Shown piece by piece: positions 36,171 to 45,443 of a DNA stretch of 64,000 nucleotides; within the stretch, counting starts at the first letter, position 1, and every line of letters begins with the position of its first letter. Both the position numbers and the translations under genes were made by a program. The stretch is from Roseiarcus sp963832305 (GTDB taxonomy: Bacteria; Pseudomonadota; Alphaproteobacteria; Rhizobiales; Beijerinckiaceae), in assembly GCA_963832305.1 (NCBI GenBank), contig CAWHTU010000017.1:106437-170436 (forward strand). The letters are read 5' to 3'. The notes below the pieces were generated by a model. That model saw only the letters and a list, made by a program, of their open reading frames with translations, was not told the origin of the DNA and ran no database searches.

Positions 36171-36896
36171 ATGCAGGTCAAGGTTCGCTCGTTCACCCCC
36201 GGGCTCAATCCGCGGCGGACCAAACTTGAGGTTCCCGGGTGGGGCGGCGAACGCCAGCCCAGGAAAACCGGGTCGATGGAGCAGGCCTGGCATTGTCTAC
36301 CGTTCTCGGAAGGCGCGCGTTACGGAATCGAGTTGTTCTACCCGTACGAAAACGAGCTTCGCGTGAGCGTAAGCGGCGGCAAACTCGTTCTTGACGGCGA
36401 TTTTGGCCCGCCGCCGGAGGATTATGGCGGCGAATGGCCGCCTTTCCGCGCCTTTGGCGACCTTTACTACACTTACCAGCTGTCCCTCGATCTCAAGGTG
36501 GAGGAAGGCTGGGCGATCCGCACCGAGCCGCATCCGCGCTTCTACACCGACCCGACCGACACGACCCCGATCGCCGTTCCTGCGTTGATCCGGCGATGGT
36601 GGCCGATGATCTACTTTCTGGTGTTCAAATCGCCGCCGGAGGGGCGGGCGCATGTTTTCCGGCCGGGTGAACCATTCGCGCAGATGCTGGTCGTGCCCGA
36701 GGAGGCGCCCTTCGATCTCGTTCCGATGTCGGATGAGGAAGCCGCCGAGCGCGAGCTACAGTCGCGGCGCATCTATCAGAGCCGCTCCACCTTGTCCGCC
36801 GAGACGGAATGGAGGTCGGCCACAAACACCGTCTTCGACGGAACCTATCGCCATATTCTCGGCGCGGCGACCGAAAAGTCGAAGCGGCGACCCTAG
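36171..36896 (+). CDS. Hypothetical protein (possibly DUF6065)
   Basis: A 241-residue soluble protein without signal peptide or membrane segment. Distinct regions are WHCLPFSEGARYGIELFYPY, LDGDFGPPPEDYGGEWPPF, GWAIRTEPHPRFYTDPTDTT and HVFRPGEPFAQMLVVPEE, with an Arg/Glu-rich C-terminus. The composition (many Pro, Tyr, Trp; RTEPHPR) recalls DUF6065, a family often near secondary-metabolite or glycan genes, but I am not certain. Start chosen at ATG 36171, with GGAGG ~10 bases upstream. It follows the GT61 gene by 110 bases in the same direction. Confidence 0.55.
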   Translation: MQVKVRSFTPGLNPRRTKLEVPGWGGERQPRKTGSMEQAWHCLPFSEGARYGIELFYPYENELRVSVSGGKLVLDGDFGPPPEDYGGEWPPFRAFGDLYYTYQLSLDLKVEEGWAIRTEPHPRFYTDPTDTTPIAVPALIRRWWPMIYFLVFKSPPEGRAHVFRPGEPFAQMLVVPEEAPFDLVPMSDEEAAERELQSRRIYQSRSTLSAETEWRSATNTVFDGTYRHILGAATEKSKRRP

Positions 36897-36960
36897 CCCG
36901 CGCTTAGCTCGGCCGGGCGTCGGCGGTCGAACCGTCCGCCGCGCGCGGGCCGCGAACCTC

Positions 36961-37290
36961 TTAATAATAGTAGTGGTGGTGCCAATGATGGTGCCAATGA
37001 TGATGCCACCAGTGGTGGTGGTGGTGGTGATGGTGGTGGTGGTGATGGTGGTGGTGATACTGAGCGACAACGATCGGCTTTTCGCCGCCGGAACTATCGG
37101 CCAGCGCCCGCTCGTCCTCGGTGCGTAGGACGCTCGTTGCATTTGGAATTGGGTCCAGCAATTCCGCGAACGAACGCGCTGGCGGCAACGCGGTCGTTTC
37201 GTCGGCGGGAACGGCCGCCGAAGCCTGGCCGCCGCCGAGCAGCGCGAGCGCGGACGCTCCGCCAAGTAGCCCCATGATGGTCTTGTCCAC
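36961..37290 (-). CDS. Secreted histidine-rich protein with C-terminal poly-His tail
   Basis: A 109-residue protein. Residues 1-26 form a signal peptide (MDKTIMGLLGGASALALLGG). The mature middle is unremarkable (ALPPARSFAELLDPIPNAT). From about residue 78 it becomes an uninterrupted run of 15 histidines followed by WWHHHW, HHHW and HHHYYY at the C-terminus. Such a tail would bind Ni, Cu, Zn or Co strongly, suggesting periplasmic metal storage or buffering. A ribosome site AAAGGA precedes ATG 37290. Because CAC/CAT repeats are unstable, the exact His count may vary between strains. Confidence 0.7.
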   Translation of the reverse strand: MDKTIMGLLGGASALALLGGGQASAAVPADETTALPPARSFAELLDPIPNATSVLRTEDERALADSSGGEKPIVVAQYHHHHHHHHHHHHHHHWWHHHWHHHWHHHYYY

Positions 37291-37409
37291 GGTATGTCCT
37301 TTCGCGGTCGTAGAAACGCAGACGCAAACAAATTAGCGAGCAAAATGTTCCGATCTCGATGCGCCAAATGTTCCGACCCGGCCTCGTTCGTCCCGCTGGC
37401 AGCCCTGCC

Positions 37410-39764
37410 CTATTCGCGCGCCATCCGCGCCGAAACAGCGGCAGGCGCCGGCGGGTCGTCGGCAAAGCGCTGGCGGTAGACGCCGAGGTTCTCGCTGACC
37501 CGCTGCACGTAATCTCGCGTTTCGTCGAACGGGATGCGCTCGATCCAGTCGATGAGATCGGCGGTTCCGTTGCGCGGATCGCCATGCGCGGCGATCCATT
37601 GCGTGACCCGGCCGGGACCGGCGTTGTAGGCGGCGAAGGCGAGTTCGCGCGAGCCGCCTTCGTCCCCAATCAATTGACCCAAGAGCACGGCGCCGAGCCT
37701 GGTGTTGAAGGACGGATCGGCGATGAGACGGGCGTAGTCGAACTCGACGCCTGCCTGCCGTGCGGTCAGGGCCGCGGTCGAGGGAAGCATCTGCATCAGC
37801 CCTTTCGCGCCCGCTCCCGACGCCGAGCGCCAGATGAATTCGCTTTCCTGCCGCGCCACGGCATAGACGGTGGGGAGATCGGCGGAGCGGGCGAGCGGGA
37901 GGAAGGCAGGCATCCCGGAAGAGGGAAACGCCACGGCGTCGAAGGGGTAGCCGCGAATGAGCGCGAACTTGCCGAACTGCACTTGCGTCCCGGCGTCGGC
38001 GAAACGCTTCACGACCTCCGCCATAGCGGCAATCTGCGACTCATCCCGCCATTGCCTCGCGGCGTCGAACGCGAGCGAGGTCGCGAGGTCGTCGAGCCCG
38101 TTGGCGTAGAGCGCCGCGGCCGCGCCAACGGCCCCGTCGCGCTTGTCGCCCTCCGCCGCCGCCTTTGGCGCGCGCAGGGCGAGGCGGGTCTGGCCGAGAC
38201 GCTGAGCGGCGAGCTGGCCGTAATAGGCGATCGGCTCGCTTGCGGCGCGCTCATAGAAGGCCCTGGCGGCCTCCGCGCCGCCCATCGCCTCTGCCGCCCG
38301 ACCCTGCCAGTAAGCGGCCCGAGCGATCGACAGAGGAGCGTCGGCGGCCTCGGCGGCGAGCGCGAACCGCTCGGCGGCCAGGGACGGATCGTCGAGGAAG
38401 CGCAGGGCGATCCAACCGGCGTGGAAATCCGCGTCCACCTCGGCTTCGGCCGTCTCCGGCCGCGCGGTCTCATCGCAGACTTCGAACGCCAGTCGCGGCT
38501 CGTCGAGATCGAGCAGCGCCGCGGCGACCATCTTGCGCTCGCTCCACCAGCGATCGGGGCTGACGAGAGCGGCGCGATCGCGCGGCGCGAGGCTCAACAG
38601 CACCGCCGCCTCGTAGATGCGGCCGGCGCGGCGGGCGTACTGGACCCTGGAGAACAAGAGGCCGGGATCGTCGCGGAGCGCCGCAGGAACGGCCCTCAAG
38701 AGCACCGCGCTCGTCGGCGCGCGAGCCGACTCGACGCGGGCTGCCATCAGCGCGAGGACGTCTGGACCGGCAAGCGACGCAGCGCGCAATGCGGCGCCGA
38801 CATAACCGGCGTAGAGCAGGCGGTCGGCGCGGTATTTGTGATCGGCTTTGACGAGCGAAGCGCCGAAGTCGCGCAGGACGACGCCCTCGGTCAGGGCGTC
38901 AAAATTGCCGTCGCGCCACAAGGACCGAGCAATTCGCGCCGCTTCGTCGTTTCGCCCCATCGCTCTTGCCGCGCGAGCCGCGGCGATCTTTCCCGCGCTC
39001 GTTTGCGGTGCGCCGCCGGCGAAAAACTCGGCGACCTTGGCCGGAGCCTCGGGATGCGCGGCCAGTTCGGTTTCCTGCCAGTCGCGAATCGAACCGCGGC
39101 TCGGCCACGTCGGGTGAGCCTTCAGGAAGGCTGCAAGCTCCGCGAAGGACGGATGCGGGCTGGCGCGCAGCGACGCCCATTCCAGCGCCGTTCGCCCGGG
39201 CCCATCGCTTGCCGCCTTGGCGAGCGCCGCCAGGCCCGCAGCGTCGCCCTTGTTGTAGAGGATCGCGGCCTCGGAACCGAGCGGGGGCGGCGGCGGAAGC
39301 TCGCTTGGCGCGGTGACTTGAGCAGGAGGGGACGGCGCAATCGCGGAGAGGGCGCTCTCCCCAGCCGCCGCGCCTGGCACATCGGCATAGGCGAAATGCG
39401 CTGCGAGGCTGGCGTCGCTCGCGGCGGCCTGCTCGGGCGCCGGCGATGCGTGGTCGTCGGGAGTGGCGCGGACGCAGCAAGCCGAACCGAATCCGACCCC
39501 CCGCGGCGGCGCCGTCTCAATGAAGGGTGCGTCAAGCGCCGGCAAAGAGCGGATGGCGGCGGCCGGGGCGGCGGCGGCGAAGGGAATAATTCTATCGATC
39601 CGTTCATCCGTGGTGCTCAACCGCGCATCGACGCGCGCGGACCCAATTGGACTCCTGTCGATCGCCGCAAGCTCAGCGGGCGGCCGGCGCCAGTCAGGGG
39701 CAAGCGCGATCAGGCAGACGGCGCCGGAGACGGCGAGGAAAAGGCGCGGACGGAAAATCGTCAT
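37410..39764 (-). CDS. slt: Soluble lytic murein transglycosylase
   Basis: A 784-residue periplasmic peptidoglycan hydrolase that cleaves the MurNAc-GlcNAc bond to form 1,6-anhydro ends. The N-terminal hydrophobic segment (PRLFLAVSGAVCLIALAP) is a signal or anchor. The central ~450 residues are alpha-helical superhelix (ARAARAMGRNDEAARIAR, FYERAASEPIAYYGQLAAQR). The catalytic SLT domain lies at the C-terminus: YAVARQESEF with the catalytic glutamate, GAGAKGLMQMLPSTA, and ELAFAAYNAGPGRVTQW. Start at ATG 39764 (MTIFRPR). It is divergent from dapA. Confidence 0.92.
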   Translation of the reverse strand: MTIFRPRLFLAVSGAVCLIALAPDWRRPPAELAAIDRSPIGSARVDARLSTTDERIDRIIPFAAAAPAAAIRSLPALDAPFIETAPPRGVGFGSACCVRATPDDHASPAPEQAAASDASLAAHFAYADVPGAAAGESALSAIAPSPPAQVTAPSELPPPPPLGSEAAILYNKGDAAGLAALAKAASDGPGRTALEWASLRASPHPSFAELAAFLKAHPTWPSRGSIRDWQETELAAHPEAPAKVAEFFAGGAPQTSAGKIAAARAARAMGRNDEAARIARSLWRDGNFDALTEGVVLRDFGASLVKADHKYRADRLLYAGYVGAALRAASLAGPDVLALMAARVESARAPTSAVLLRAVPAALRDDPGLLFSRVQYARRAGRIYEAAVLLSLAPRDRAALVSPDRWWSERKMVAAALLDLDEPRLAFEVCDETARPETAEAEVDADFHAGWIALRFLDDPSLAAERFALAAEAADAPLSIARAAYWQGRAAEAMGGAEAARAFYERAASEPIAYYGQLAAQRLGQTRLALRAPKAAAEGDKRDGAVGAAAALYANGLDDLATSLAFDAARQWRDESQIAAMAEVVKRFADAGTQVQFGKFALIRGYPFDAVAFPSSGMPAFLPLARSADLPTVYAVARQESEFIWRSASGAGAKGLMQMLPSTAALTARQAGVEFDYARLIADPSFNTRLGAVLLGQLIGDEGGSRELAFAAYNAGPGRVTQWIAAHGDPRNGTADLIDWIERIPFDETRDYVQRVSENLGVYRQRFADDPPAPAAVSARMARE

Positions 39765-39925
39765 GGGTCCAACCCTCCTCGGCGAGGATGGACCAATTTT
39801 GCTGACCAAGATTTAATGCCAGGCGTCCGACGCCTTGCCTCTTTCGCCCGCGGCGGCCCGGGGCTATGTGTCCGCAAGCGGGCCGAGGTCATGAACCGGC
39901 AGAGCGCGGAGCGAACTGGGCGCGG

Positions 39926-40822
39926 ATGATGGAAAAGCGGGCGAAGTTTCACGGATCGATGCCGGCGCTGGTCACCCCGTTCAAGGACGGCAAGATCGAC
40001 GAGCCGGCCTATCGCGCATTGATCGACTGGCAAATCAACTCCGGTTCGCACGGGCTGGTGCCGGTCGGAACGACCGGCGAGAGCCCGACGCTGACCCATG
40101 AGGAGCATCGCCGCGCCGTCGACATCTGCATCGACGAGGCGCGCGGCCGGGTTCCGGTGATCGCCGGCGCCGGCTCGAACAACACGGCGGAGGCGATCGA
40201 ACTTGCCCGCCACGCCGAGCGTAGCGGAGCGGACGCGGTCCTCGTCGTCACGCCGTATTACAACAAGCCGACCCAGGAAGGCCTCTACCAGCACTTCAAG
40301 GCCGTCAACGACGCGGTCGGAATTCCGATCCTCATCTACAACATCCCTCCGCGAAGCGTGGTCGACATGTCGGTCGACACGATGAAGCGGCTCAGCGAGC
40401 TGGCCAATATTGTCGGCGTCAAGGACGCGACCGGCGACGTAGGGCGGGTGTCGCGTCAGCGGCACGCCATGGGGGCGCACTTTATCCAACTTTCTGGCGA
40501 AGACATGACGGCGCTGGCGGCGATGGCCGCGGGCGGACATGGCTGCATTTCGGTCACGGCGAACATCGCGCCGGCGCCATGCGCGGAATTGATGGAGGCG
40601 ACGTTCAAGGGCGACTGGGATCATGCGCTGAAGATCCAGGACCGGCTGACGCCGCTCCACGCGGCAATCTTCGCCGAGCCGGGCGTCAACGGGGTGAAAT
40701 ACGCTCTGAGCCTGCTCGGCCGGGCGCGCGCCGAGACCCGGCTGCCGCTCCTTCCGGTCAACGAGGCGACCGAGGCGATGATCCGTCGCGCGATGGTGCA
40801 CGCCGGCCTGCTCAATGCTTAA
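39926..40822 (+). CDS. dapA: 4-hydroxy-tetrahydrodipicolinate synthase
   Basis: A 298-residue class I aldolase-type TIM barrel that condenses pyruvate with aspartate semialdehyde in the lysine/diaminopimelate pathway. Key motifs are GSMPALVTPF, the GTTGESPTL loop, VLVVTPYYNKPTQEGLYQHF with the catalytic tyrosine, PILIYNIPPRSVVDM, IVGVKDATGDVGRV with the Schiff-base lysine, and LSGEDMTALAAMAAGGHGCI. Start at ATG 39926 (or 39929); the longer open frame upstream is not conserved. It precedes smpB by 8 bases, the usual dapA-smpB order in alphaproteobacteria. Confidence 0.95.
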   Translation: MMEKRAKFHGSMPALVTPFKDGKIDEPAYRALIDWQINSGSHGLVPVGTTGESPTLTHEEHRRAVDICIDEARGRVPVIAGAGSNNTAEAIELARHAERSGADAVLVVTPYYNKPTQEGLYQHFKAVNDAVGIPILIYNIPPRSVVDMSVDTMKRLSELANIVGVKDATGDVGRVSRQRHAMGAHFIQLSGEDMTALAAMAAGGHGCISVTANIAPAPCAELMEATFKGDWDHALKIQDRLTPLHAAIFAEPGVNGVKYALSLLGRARAETRLPLLPVNEATEAMIRRAMVHAGLLNA

Positions 40823-40830
40823 GAGCTGAC

Positions 40831-41311
40831 ATGGCCGCCGAAAAGGAGAAGCCGAACTTCAAGGTCGTGGCCGACAACCGCCGCGCCCGCTACGACTATG
40901 AGATCGGCGAGACGTTCGAAGCCGGCTTGATGCTGACCGGAACGGAGGTCAAATCGCTCCGGACCGGCAAGGCGACAGTCGCCGAGAGCTACGCCGCCGT
41001 CGACCGCGGTGGCGAAATCATCCTCTACAACGCCAACATCCCCGAATACCTGCAGGCCAACCGCTTCAACCACGAGCCGAAGAGACCACGCAAACTCCTT
41101 CTGCACGCTAAGGAAATCTCCAGGCTCGCCAAAGGCGTCGAGCGCGAAGGCATGACGATCGTGCCGCTAAGAATTCTACTTTAACGCCAAAGGCAGAGCC
41201 AAGATCGCGATCGCGCTCGGGCGCGGCAAGAAGCTGCACGACAAGCGCGACACCGAGAAGGCGCGCGACTGGAACCGCGACAAGTCGCGGCTCATGCGCG
41301 AGCGCGGGTGA
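40831..41311 (+). CDS. smpB: SsrA-binding protein SmpB (one inserted base)
   Basis: The tmRNA partner needed to rescue stalled ribosomes by trans-translation. From ATG 40831: PNFKVVADNRRARYDYEIGE, AGLMLTGTEVKSLRTGKATV, NIPEYLQANRFNHEPKR and GMTIVPLRI. At 41171-41176 the sequence reads GAATTC where GAATC is expected. Removing one T continues YFNAKGRAKIAIALGRGKK, LHDKRDTEKARDWNRDKSRL and MRERG to TGA at 41309-41311, giving 159 aa, the usual length. A true frameshift in this gene is unlikely, so it is the clearest marker of indel error in the window. Confidence 0.93.
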
Positions 41312-41335
41312 AACGCCACCCGCTCTTCATCGGGA

Positions 41336-41404
41336 GTCATGCCCGCGAAAGCGGGCATCCAGGTGTCACAGCGCGCTGGATTCCCGCGTTCGCGGGAATG
41401 ACAG
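41336..41404. repeat. Double-hairpin intergenic repeat, copy 3
   Basis: Arms GCCCGCGAAAGCGGGC and TCCCGCGTTCGCGGGA with GTCAT/ATGAC outer ends. It fills the convergent gap between smpB and metY. Confidence 0.9.
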
Positions 41405-41419
41405 CTCGGCGGCGCGCCC

Positions 41420-42706
41420 TTACGCCGCCGCCTTCAGCGCCTGGTCGAGATCGGCGAGGATGTCGTCGATGTGCTCGATGCCGATCGACAGCCGGACGTA
41501 GTCGTCGGTCACTCCGGTTGCGAGCTGTTCCTCCGCCGTGAGCTGCGAGTGGGTGGTGGTCGCCGGATGGATGGCGAGCGAACGCGCGTCGCCGATGTTG
41601 GCGACATGATAGAGGAGCTTGAGCGCGTCGATGAACTTGGCGCCCGCGGCCTTGCCGCCCTTGATCTCAAAGCCGACGAGGCCCCCCTGGCCGCCCTTGA
41701 GATATTTCTCGGCCCGCCGTTTCGACTCACCCTTCTGATAAGACGGATGGATCACTTTCGTGACCTCCGGGCGTTTGCCGAGCCACGCCGCGACGGCGGA
41801 GGTGTTGGCGCAATGGCGCTCGATGCGCAACGGCAGCGTCTCCACGCCCTGAAGGGTGAGGAAGGCGTTGAACGGCGACATGCACGAGCCGAGATCGCGG
41901 AGCAGGGTCGTGCGCGCCTTGATGATGTAGGCGATCGGCCCGAGCGGCTTCACCGCCTCGGTCCACACCGCGCCGTGATAGCTCGGATCGGGCGTGTTGA
42001 GCGTCGGCTGCCGCTCCTTGTGCTCCTCCCACGGGAAATTGCCGCCGTCGACGAGGATGCCGCCGATCGAGTTGCCGTGGCCGCCGAGGTACTTGGTCGA
42101 CGAATAAACGATGATCGCCGCCCCATGCTCGAACGGCTTGGTCAGGATCGGCGCGGCGGTGTTGTCCATGATCAGCGGGACCCCGAGGGGCCGCCCGATC
42201 GCCGCCACCTCAGCGATCGGGAAGGCGATCAGTTTCGGATTGGGCAGCGTCTCGGCGTAATAGGCGCGGGTGCGGGCGTCGGTCGCCTTGCGGAAATTCT
42301 CGGGATCGACCGGATCGACGAAGCGCACCTCGATCCCCTGGTCCTTCATCGTATTGGCGAACAGGTTCCAGGTGCCGCCATAAAGGTCGGTCGAGGAGAC
42401 CACGTTGTCGCCTGCCCGAGCCAGGTTCTGGATCGCAAAAGCCGACGCCGCCTGCCCGCTCGCGAGCGCCAACGCCGCGACGCCTCCTTCGAGGGCGGCG
42501 ATGCGCTTCTCGAGCACATCGGTGGTCGGGTTCCCGATCCGGGTGTAGATGTTGCCAAGCTCCTTGAGCGCGAACAGGTTTGCGGCGTGCTCGGCGCTCT
42601 GGAACTGATAGGAGGTGGTCTGGTAGATCGGCACCGCGACGGCGCCCGTCGCCGGATCGGCGCGCCAACCGGCATGAAGCGCCAGGGTTTCAGGCTTCTG
42701 CGACAT
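41420..42706 (-). CDS. metY: O-acetylhomoserine sulfhydrylase
   Basis: A 428-residue PLP enzyme of the Cys/Met metabolism family that makes homocysteine from O-acetylhomoserine and sulfide. Signatures are PIYQTTSYQFQSAEHAANLF, the active-site region NIYTRIGNPTTDVLEKRIA, LASGQAASAFAIQNLA, VPLIMDNTAAPIL and the PLP lysine in VYSSTKYLGGHGN. The C-terminal LYHVANIGDARSLAIHPATT and TTHSQLTAEEQLATGVTDD are specific to the OAH sulfhydrylase branch rather than MetB/MetC. A strong AAGGAGAAAACG ribosome site precedes ATG 42706. Confidence 0.95.
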   Translation of the reverse strand: MSQKPETLALHAGWRADPATGAVAVPIYQTTSYQFQSAEHAANLFALKELGNIYTRIGNPTTDVLEKRIAALEGGVAALALASGQAASAFAIQNLARAGDNVVSSTDLYGGTWNLFANTMKDQGIEVRFVDPVDPENFRKATDARTRAYYAETLPNPKLIAFPIAEVAAIGRPLGVPLIMDNTAAPILTKPFEHGAAIIVYSSTKYLGGHGNSIGGILVDGGNFPWEEHKERQPTLNTPDPSYHGAVWTEAVKPLGPIAYIIKARTTLLRDLGSCMSPFNAFLTLQGVETLPLRIERHCANTSAVAAWLGKRPEVTKVIHPSYQKGESKRRAEKYLKGGQGGLVGFEIKGGKAAGAKFIDALKLLYHVANIGDARSLAIHPATTTHSQLTAEEQLATGVTDDYVRLSIGIEHIDDILADLDQALKAAA

Positions 42707-43048
42707 CGTTTTCTCCTTGGGAGGTTGGCGGGCACGCCGGCCGGGATTGCGAAGGTCACGAACCGGAGGAGCGGGACGCTTTAATTCGTTTGTATTAGGT
42801 TATTAATCTCTTATCCTGCGCTGACTTAGTGGAAAGCTTCTTAGCGGCTCGCCTGCACGTCCGCAAGGCGGACACATCCTTGACGACCCTGGCGCCGCGG
42901 CAGGAAACGGGCTCTCTGATTCCCGCACCAACGCAGACGGCCCTCGAAATTGGCTTTCACTCCTATCGCATTGGCGGGATAAAGTGATGGGCAAATCCGA
43001 TACCCGGTGGGCGCGCAGGATCGCGCCTTGGGTCGACAAGGAGGGCTG
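42707..43048. other. Divergent promoter region metY / DUF1003
   Basis: About 340 bases; both flanking genes must be transcribed out of it. An AT-rich patch at 42780-42815 is a likely metY promoter area. A small hairpin (GTCCGC / GCGGAC) lies near 42859-42873. I could not fit a SAM-II or other riboswitch. Confidence 0.35.
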
Positions 43049-43615
43049 ATGAGCACGGGGCAAGAACAGGGCGGCGGCGCGCGCGCGCGAAGGTTTCATC
43101 TGCCGCACGCCCCGCTCGAATCGCCGTTCGGAAACGATTGGTTCGGCAAGAAGGCGGAAGATTTCGCCCGCTTCTTCGGCACGCCGACGTTTCTCGTCGG
43201 GCAGACGGTCATAGTCGCGATCTGGATTCTCATCAATGCCGTCGGCTGGACCCAGTTCGACGTTTATCCGTTCATCCTTCTCAATCTCGCCTTCTCGACT
43301 CAGGCCGCCTACGCCGCGCCGCTGATTCTTCTCGCCCAGACCCGCCAGGCCGACCGCGATAAGGCCAACAGCATCGCCGACGCCCAGCATCGCGAGGAGC
43401 TTCATCAGATCAGCGAGGCCCGGCAGGCGCAGATGCGCGAGCAGGCCGGAATGCTGATCGAAATGATGCAACAGAACACCACGCTCACCGAACGGGTGGA
43501 GGCGCTTCTCCAGCAAAACACCGAACTCACCCAAACGGTCAGGACGCTTGTCGAACGGATCGACGCCATGACCACCGAAGTCCACGCCCGCGTCGGCTGC
43601 GGGGCGGGCGGTTAA
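43049..43615 (+). CDS. DUF1003 family membrane protein
   Basis: A 188-residue protein of the DUF1003 family. Two membrane spans follow a conserved loop: FGTPTFLVGQTVIVAIWILI, then WTQFDVYPFILLNLAFSTQA and AYAAPLILLAQTRQADRDK. The C-terminal ~70 residues are a coiled coil (REQAGMLIEMMQQNTTLTER, VEALLQQNTELTQTVRTLVE). Function is unknown; some relatives are called cyclic-nucleotide-binding by similarity only. The ATG at 43049 has GGAGGG upstream. It is convergent with the DUF4239-like gene. Confidence 0.88.
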   Translation: MSTGQEQGGGARARRFHLPHAPLESPFGNDWFGKKAEDFARFFGTPTFLVGQTVIVAIWILINAVGWTQFDVYPFILLNLAFSTQAAYAAPLILLAQTRQADRDKANSIADAQHREELHQISEARQAQMREQAGMLIEMMQQNTTLTERVEALLQQNTELTQTVRTLVERIDAMTTEVHARVGCGAGG

Positions 43616-43630
43616 GCGCTCGCGGCGTGA

Positions 43631-44396
43631 CTATTTGTCGATGTACTGGATTGTCTGCTCGAGCGCGGCCGGCGACACCTTGAAAAGTCCGGTATAGGGC
43701 ATCCCGAGCTCGAGAATGAGAAAAATAGCGAACGCGATCGATAGCGCTCCGAAGGTCAGGGCCGCGAGGACGAGGGTGTTCGAACTCGGCGTAGAGGCCA
43801 ATGCCGAAAAAAAGCGCCGCGGTCCAAAAGACCAGGATCGCGATCAGAACCCACGACACTGGGGCGCTGGCCACTTGCAGCGACATCAGCAATCGCGATT
43901 GTTCGACCATGCTCGCATATTGCTGCGCGGTCGCGAGCGCCGCTTTCTGCGCGTCGGTCGCGGGTTTGAGCGTCGCAAGAAAGTCGGCGATGGCCTGCGC
44001 GGCGGCGAGCGGCTGAGCGACCGACAACAGACTCGGGTCGACGTTTCCGCCGCCCCAGAACGCGTCATAGCCCTTCTGGATTCCCTCCTTGAGCTTGTCG
44101 CGCAAGGGCTTGGTCTCGGGACCATATTGCGCCAGCGCTTGATCAAGCCTGAGAATCTGAGCGGAGAAGTTTTCGAGGTTGGTTCTCTGGCCCGAAAAAT
44201 AGCCCCAGCTGACCCCGATCAGGGTGCCCAGCACGAGCGCCAGCAAAAGGCTGACCAACCCCGAAACCTGGCCCACGACGCCTTTTGTCTCGCCTGACTT
44301 GTGCGCCGGCGTAAGCTGCGACTGCAAAGCGAGCCCGGCGTAAGCGGCGACCATGAACAACACAAAAATAAGTACGCAGATTAGAAGAATGCTCAT
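43631..44396 (-). CDS. DUF4239/bestrophin-like membrane protein (frameshifted)
   Basis: A ~254-residue membrane protein. An N-terminal span (LLICVLIFVLFMVAAYAGLA) and second span (LVSLLLALVLGTLIGVSWGY) are followed by a soluble helical region, FSAQILRLDQALAQYGPETK, as in DUF4239 proteins. Near 43788 one base is extra; the repaired frame continues through two more spans and ends PAALEQTIQYIDK at TAG 43631. The repaired length fits a multiple of three plus one inserted base. Function unknown; the bestrophin-like domain suggests an ion channel by inference only. Confidence 0.6.
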
Positions 44397-44471
44397 TTCT
44401 TGCCCCGTTTCCTCGTCCCGCCCGAAGGCGCCCTACCTGACCCGCTGCGGGATTTCAAGCGACGCCGCCAC

Positions 44472-45443
44472 TTAAGCCGCGATGCCCTGATCGATTGTCC
44501 TGGCGATTTCGATGAACGCCTTCGCAGCGGGCGAGAGGGTCCGGCCGCGCTTGGCGATGAAGCCATAGTTGAGGCTGAGCTGGAGCGCTTCGATCGGCAG
44601 CGTGACACATCGTCCCTCGTTCAGCTCAGACTCGATCTGGAACGGGACCGCGGCCCCGATGCCCAGCCCGGCAAGGACGATCCGCTTCGCCGTTGAGAAG
44701 GTTTCAACCAGGATGCGGGGATGGAATCGATCCTCGAACTCGTCGAACTTGCCGAACGGCTTGTCGACAACGGGAAGCACCTTGCGCAGCCGTCCCGCAA
44801 CGCTTGGCCCGACCCAGGGAAAATCCAGGAGGTCCTCGATCGTCAGCGGTCTCTTGCCCGCCAGGGGGTGCTGAGCGCCACAGAAGAACGACAACGGGCG
44901 GCTTCTTGACGATAGCACGTCGAGATTGGGGGCATTCTGGGCTTCCGACACCTCGGCGAATCCGAGATCGAATGAGCCGTCCAGGACCTCGGCGACCACT
45001 CGGGTCCAATTTGCGATCCGAAGTTCTATGGCCAAGTTGGGATGCCGTGCCGATAGGACGCCGATGGCTCGCTCGCCCGAGATGTCCGCCGGATAGGGGC
45101 CGGCGGCGATGCGCAATTCCCCGATCTCCAGCCCCTTGGCGAGGGCGACCTCCCGCATCAGCTCATGAAATTCGGCTGCGGCCCGTTCGCCGTGCCGCGG
45201 CACGATCTCGCCAAACGGGGTCGGCGTCACCCCCTGCCGGTCGAACAGGGTAACGCCGAGCTCCGCCTCGAGCTGCTTGAGGCTGCGAGTCAGCGCCGGC
45301 TGCGAGACGCGGAGCGCCTTTGCGGCGAGCCCGAAATGATGGTGCTTCGCCAAGGCCTTAACGATTTCAATCTGTCGAAGGGAGTGAACTTTTGTCAACG
45401 GAATTGCAGGGTCCGATAATGCGCCATTATTGTCCAATACCAT
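44472..45443 (-). CDS. LysR-family transcriptional regulator
   Basis: A regulator of up to 323 aa. The winged helix-turn-helix is at residues ~20-80: HSLRQIEIVKALAKHHHFGL, AAKALRVSQPALTRSLKQLE and AELGVTLFDRQGVTPTPFGE. The effector domain follows (GELRIAAGPYPADISGERAI, VLAGLGIGAAVPFQIESELN). The ATG at 45443 lies inside a perfect inverted repeat, and no ribosome site is visible before it; a TTG at 45398 (LTKVHSLRQIE) is a plausible alternative that would leave the operator upstream. It is divergent from the sulfatase gene, which it probably controls. Confidence 0.88.
   Translation of the reverse strand: MVLDNNGALSDPAIPLTKVHSLRQIEIVKALAKHHHFGLAAKALRVSQPALTRSLKQLEAELGVTLFDRQGVTPTPFGEIVPRHGERAAAEFHELMREVALAKGLEIGELRIAAGPYPADISGERAIGVLSARHPNLAIELRIANWTRVVAEVLDGSFDLGFAEVSEAQNAPNLDVLSSRSRPLSFFCGAQHPLAGKRPLTIEDLLDFPWVGPSVAGRLRKVLPVVDKPFGKFDEFEDRFHPRILVETFSTAKRIVLAGLGIGAAVPFQIESELNEGRCVTLPIEALQLSLNYGFIAKRGRTLSPAAKAFIEIARTIDQGIAA

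Noticed and set aside
37000..37060. CAC/CAT-rich microsatellite as non-coding repeat
   Set aside because: It falls in frame inside a gene with signal peptide and ribosome site, and encodes the poly-His tail.
42707..43048. SAM-II riboswitch upstream of metY
   Set aside because: metY leaders in alphaproteobacteria often carry SAM-II, but the conserved TGATTT ... GCTAAA arrangement could not be fitted; only GCTAAGAA and an unrelated hairpin are present.
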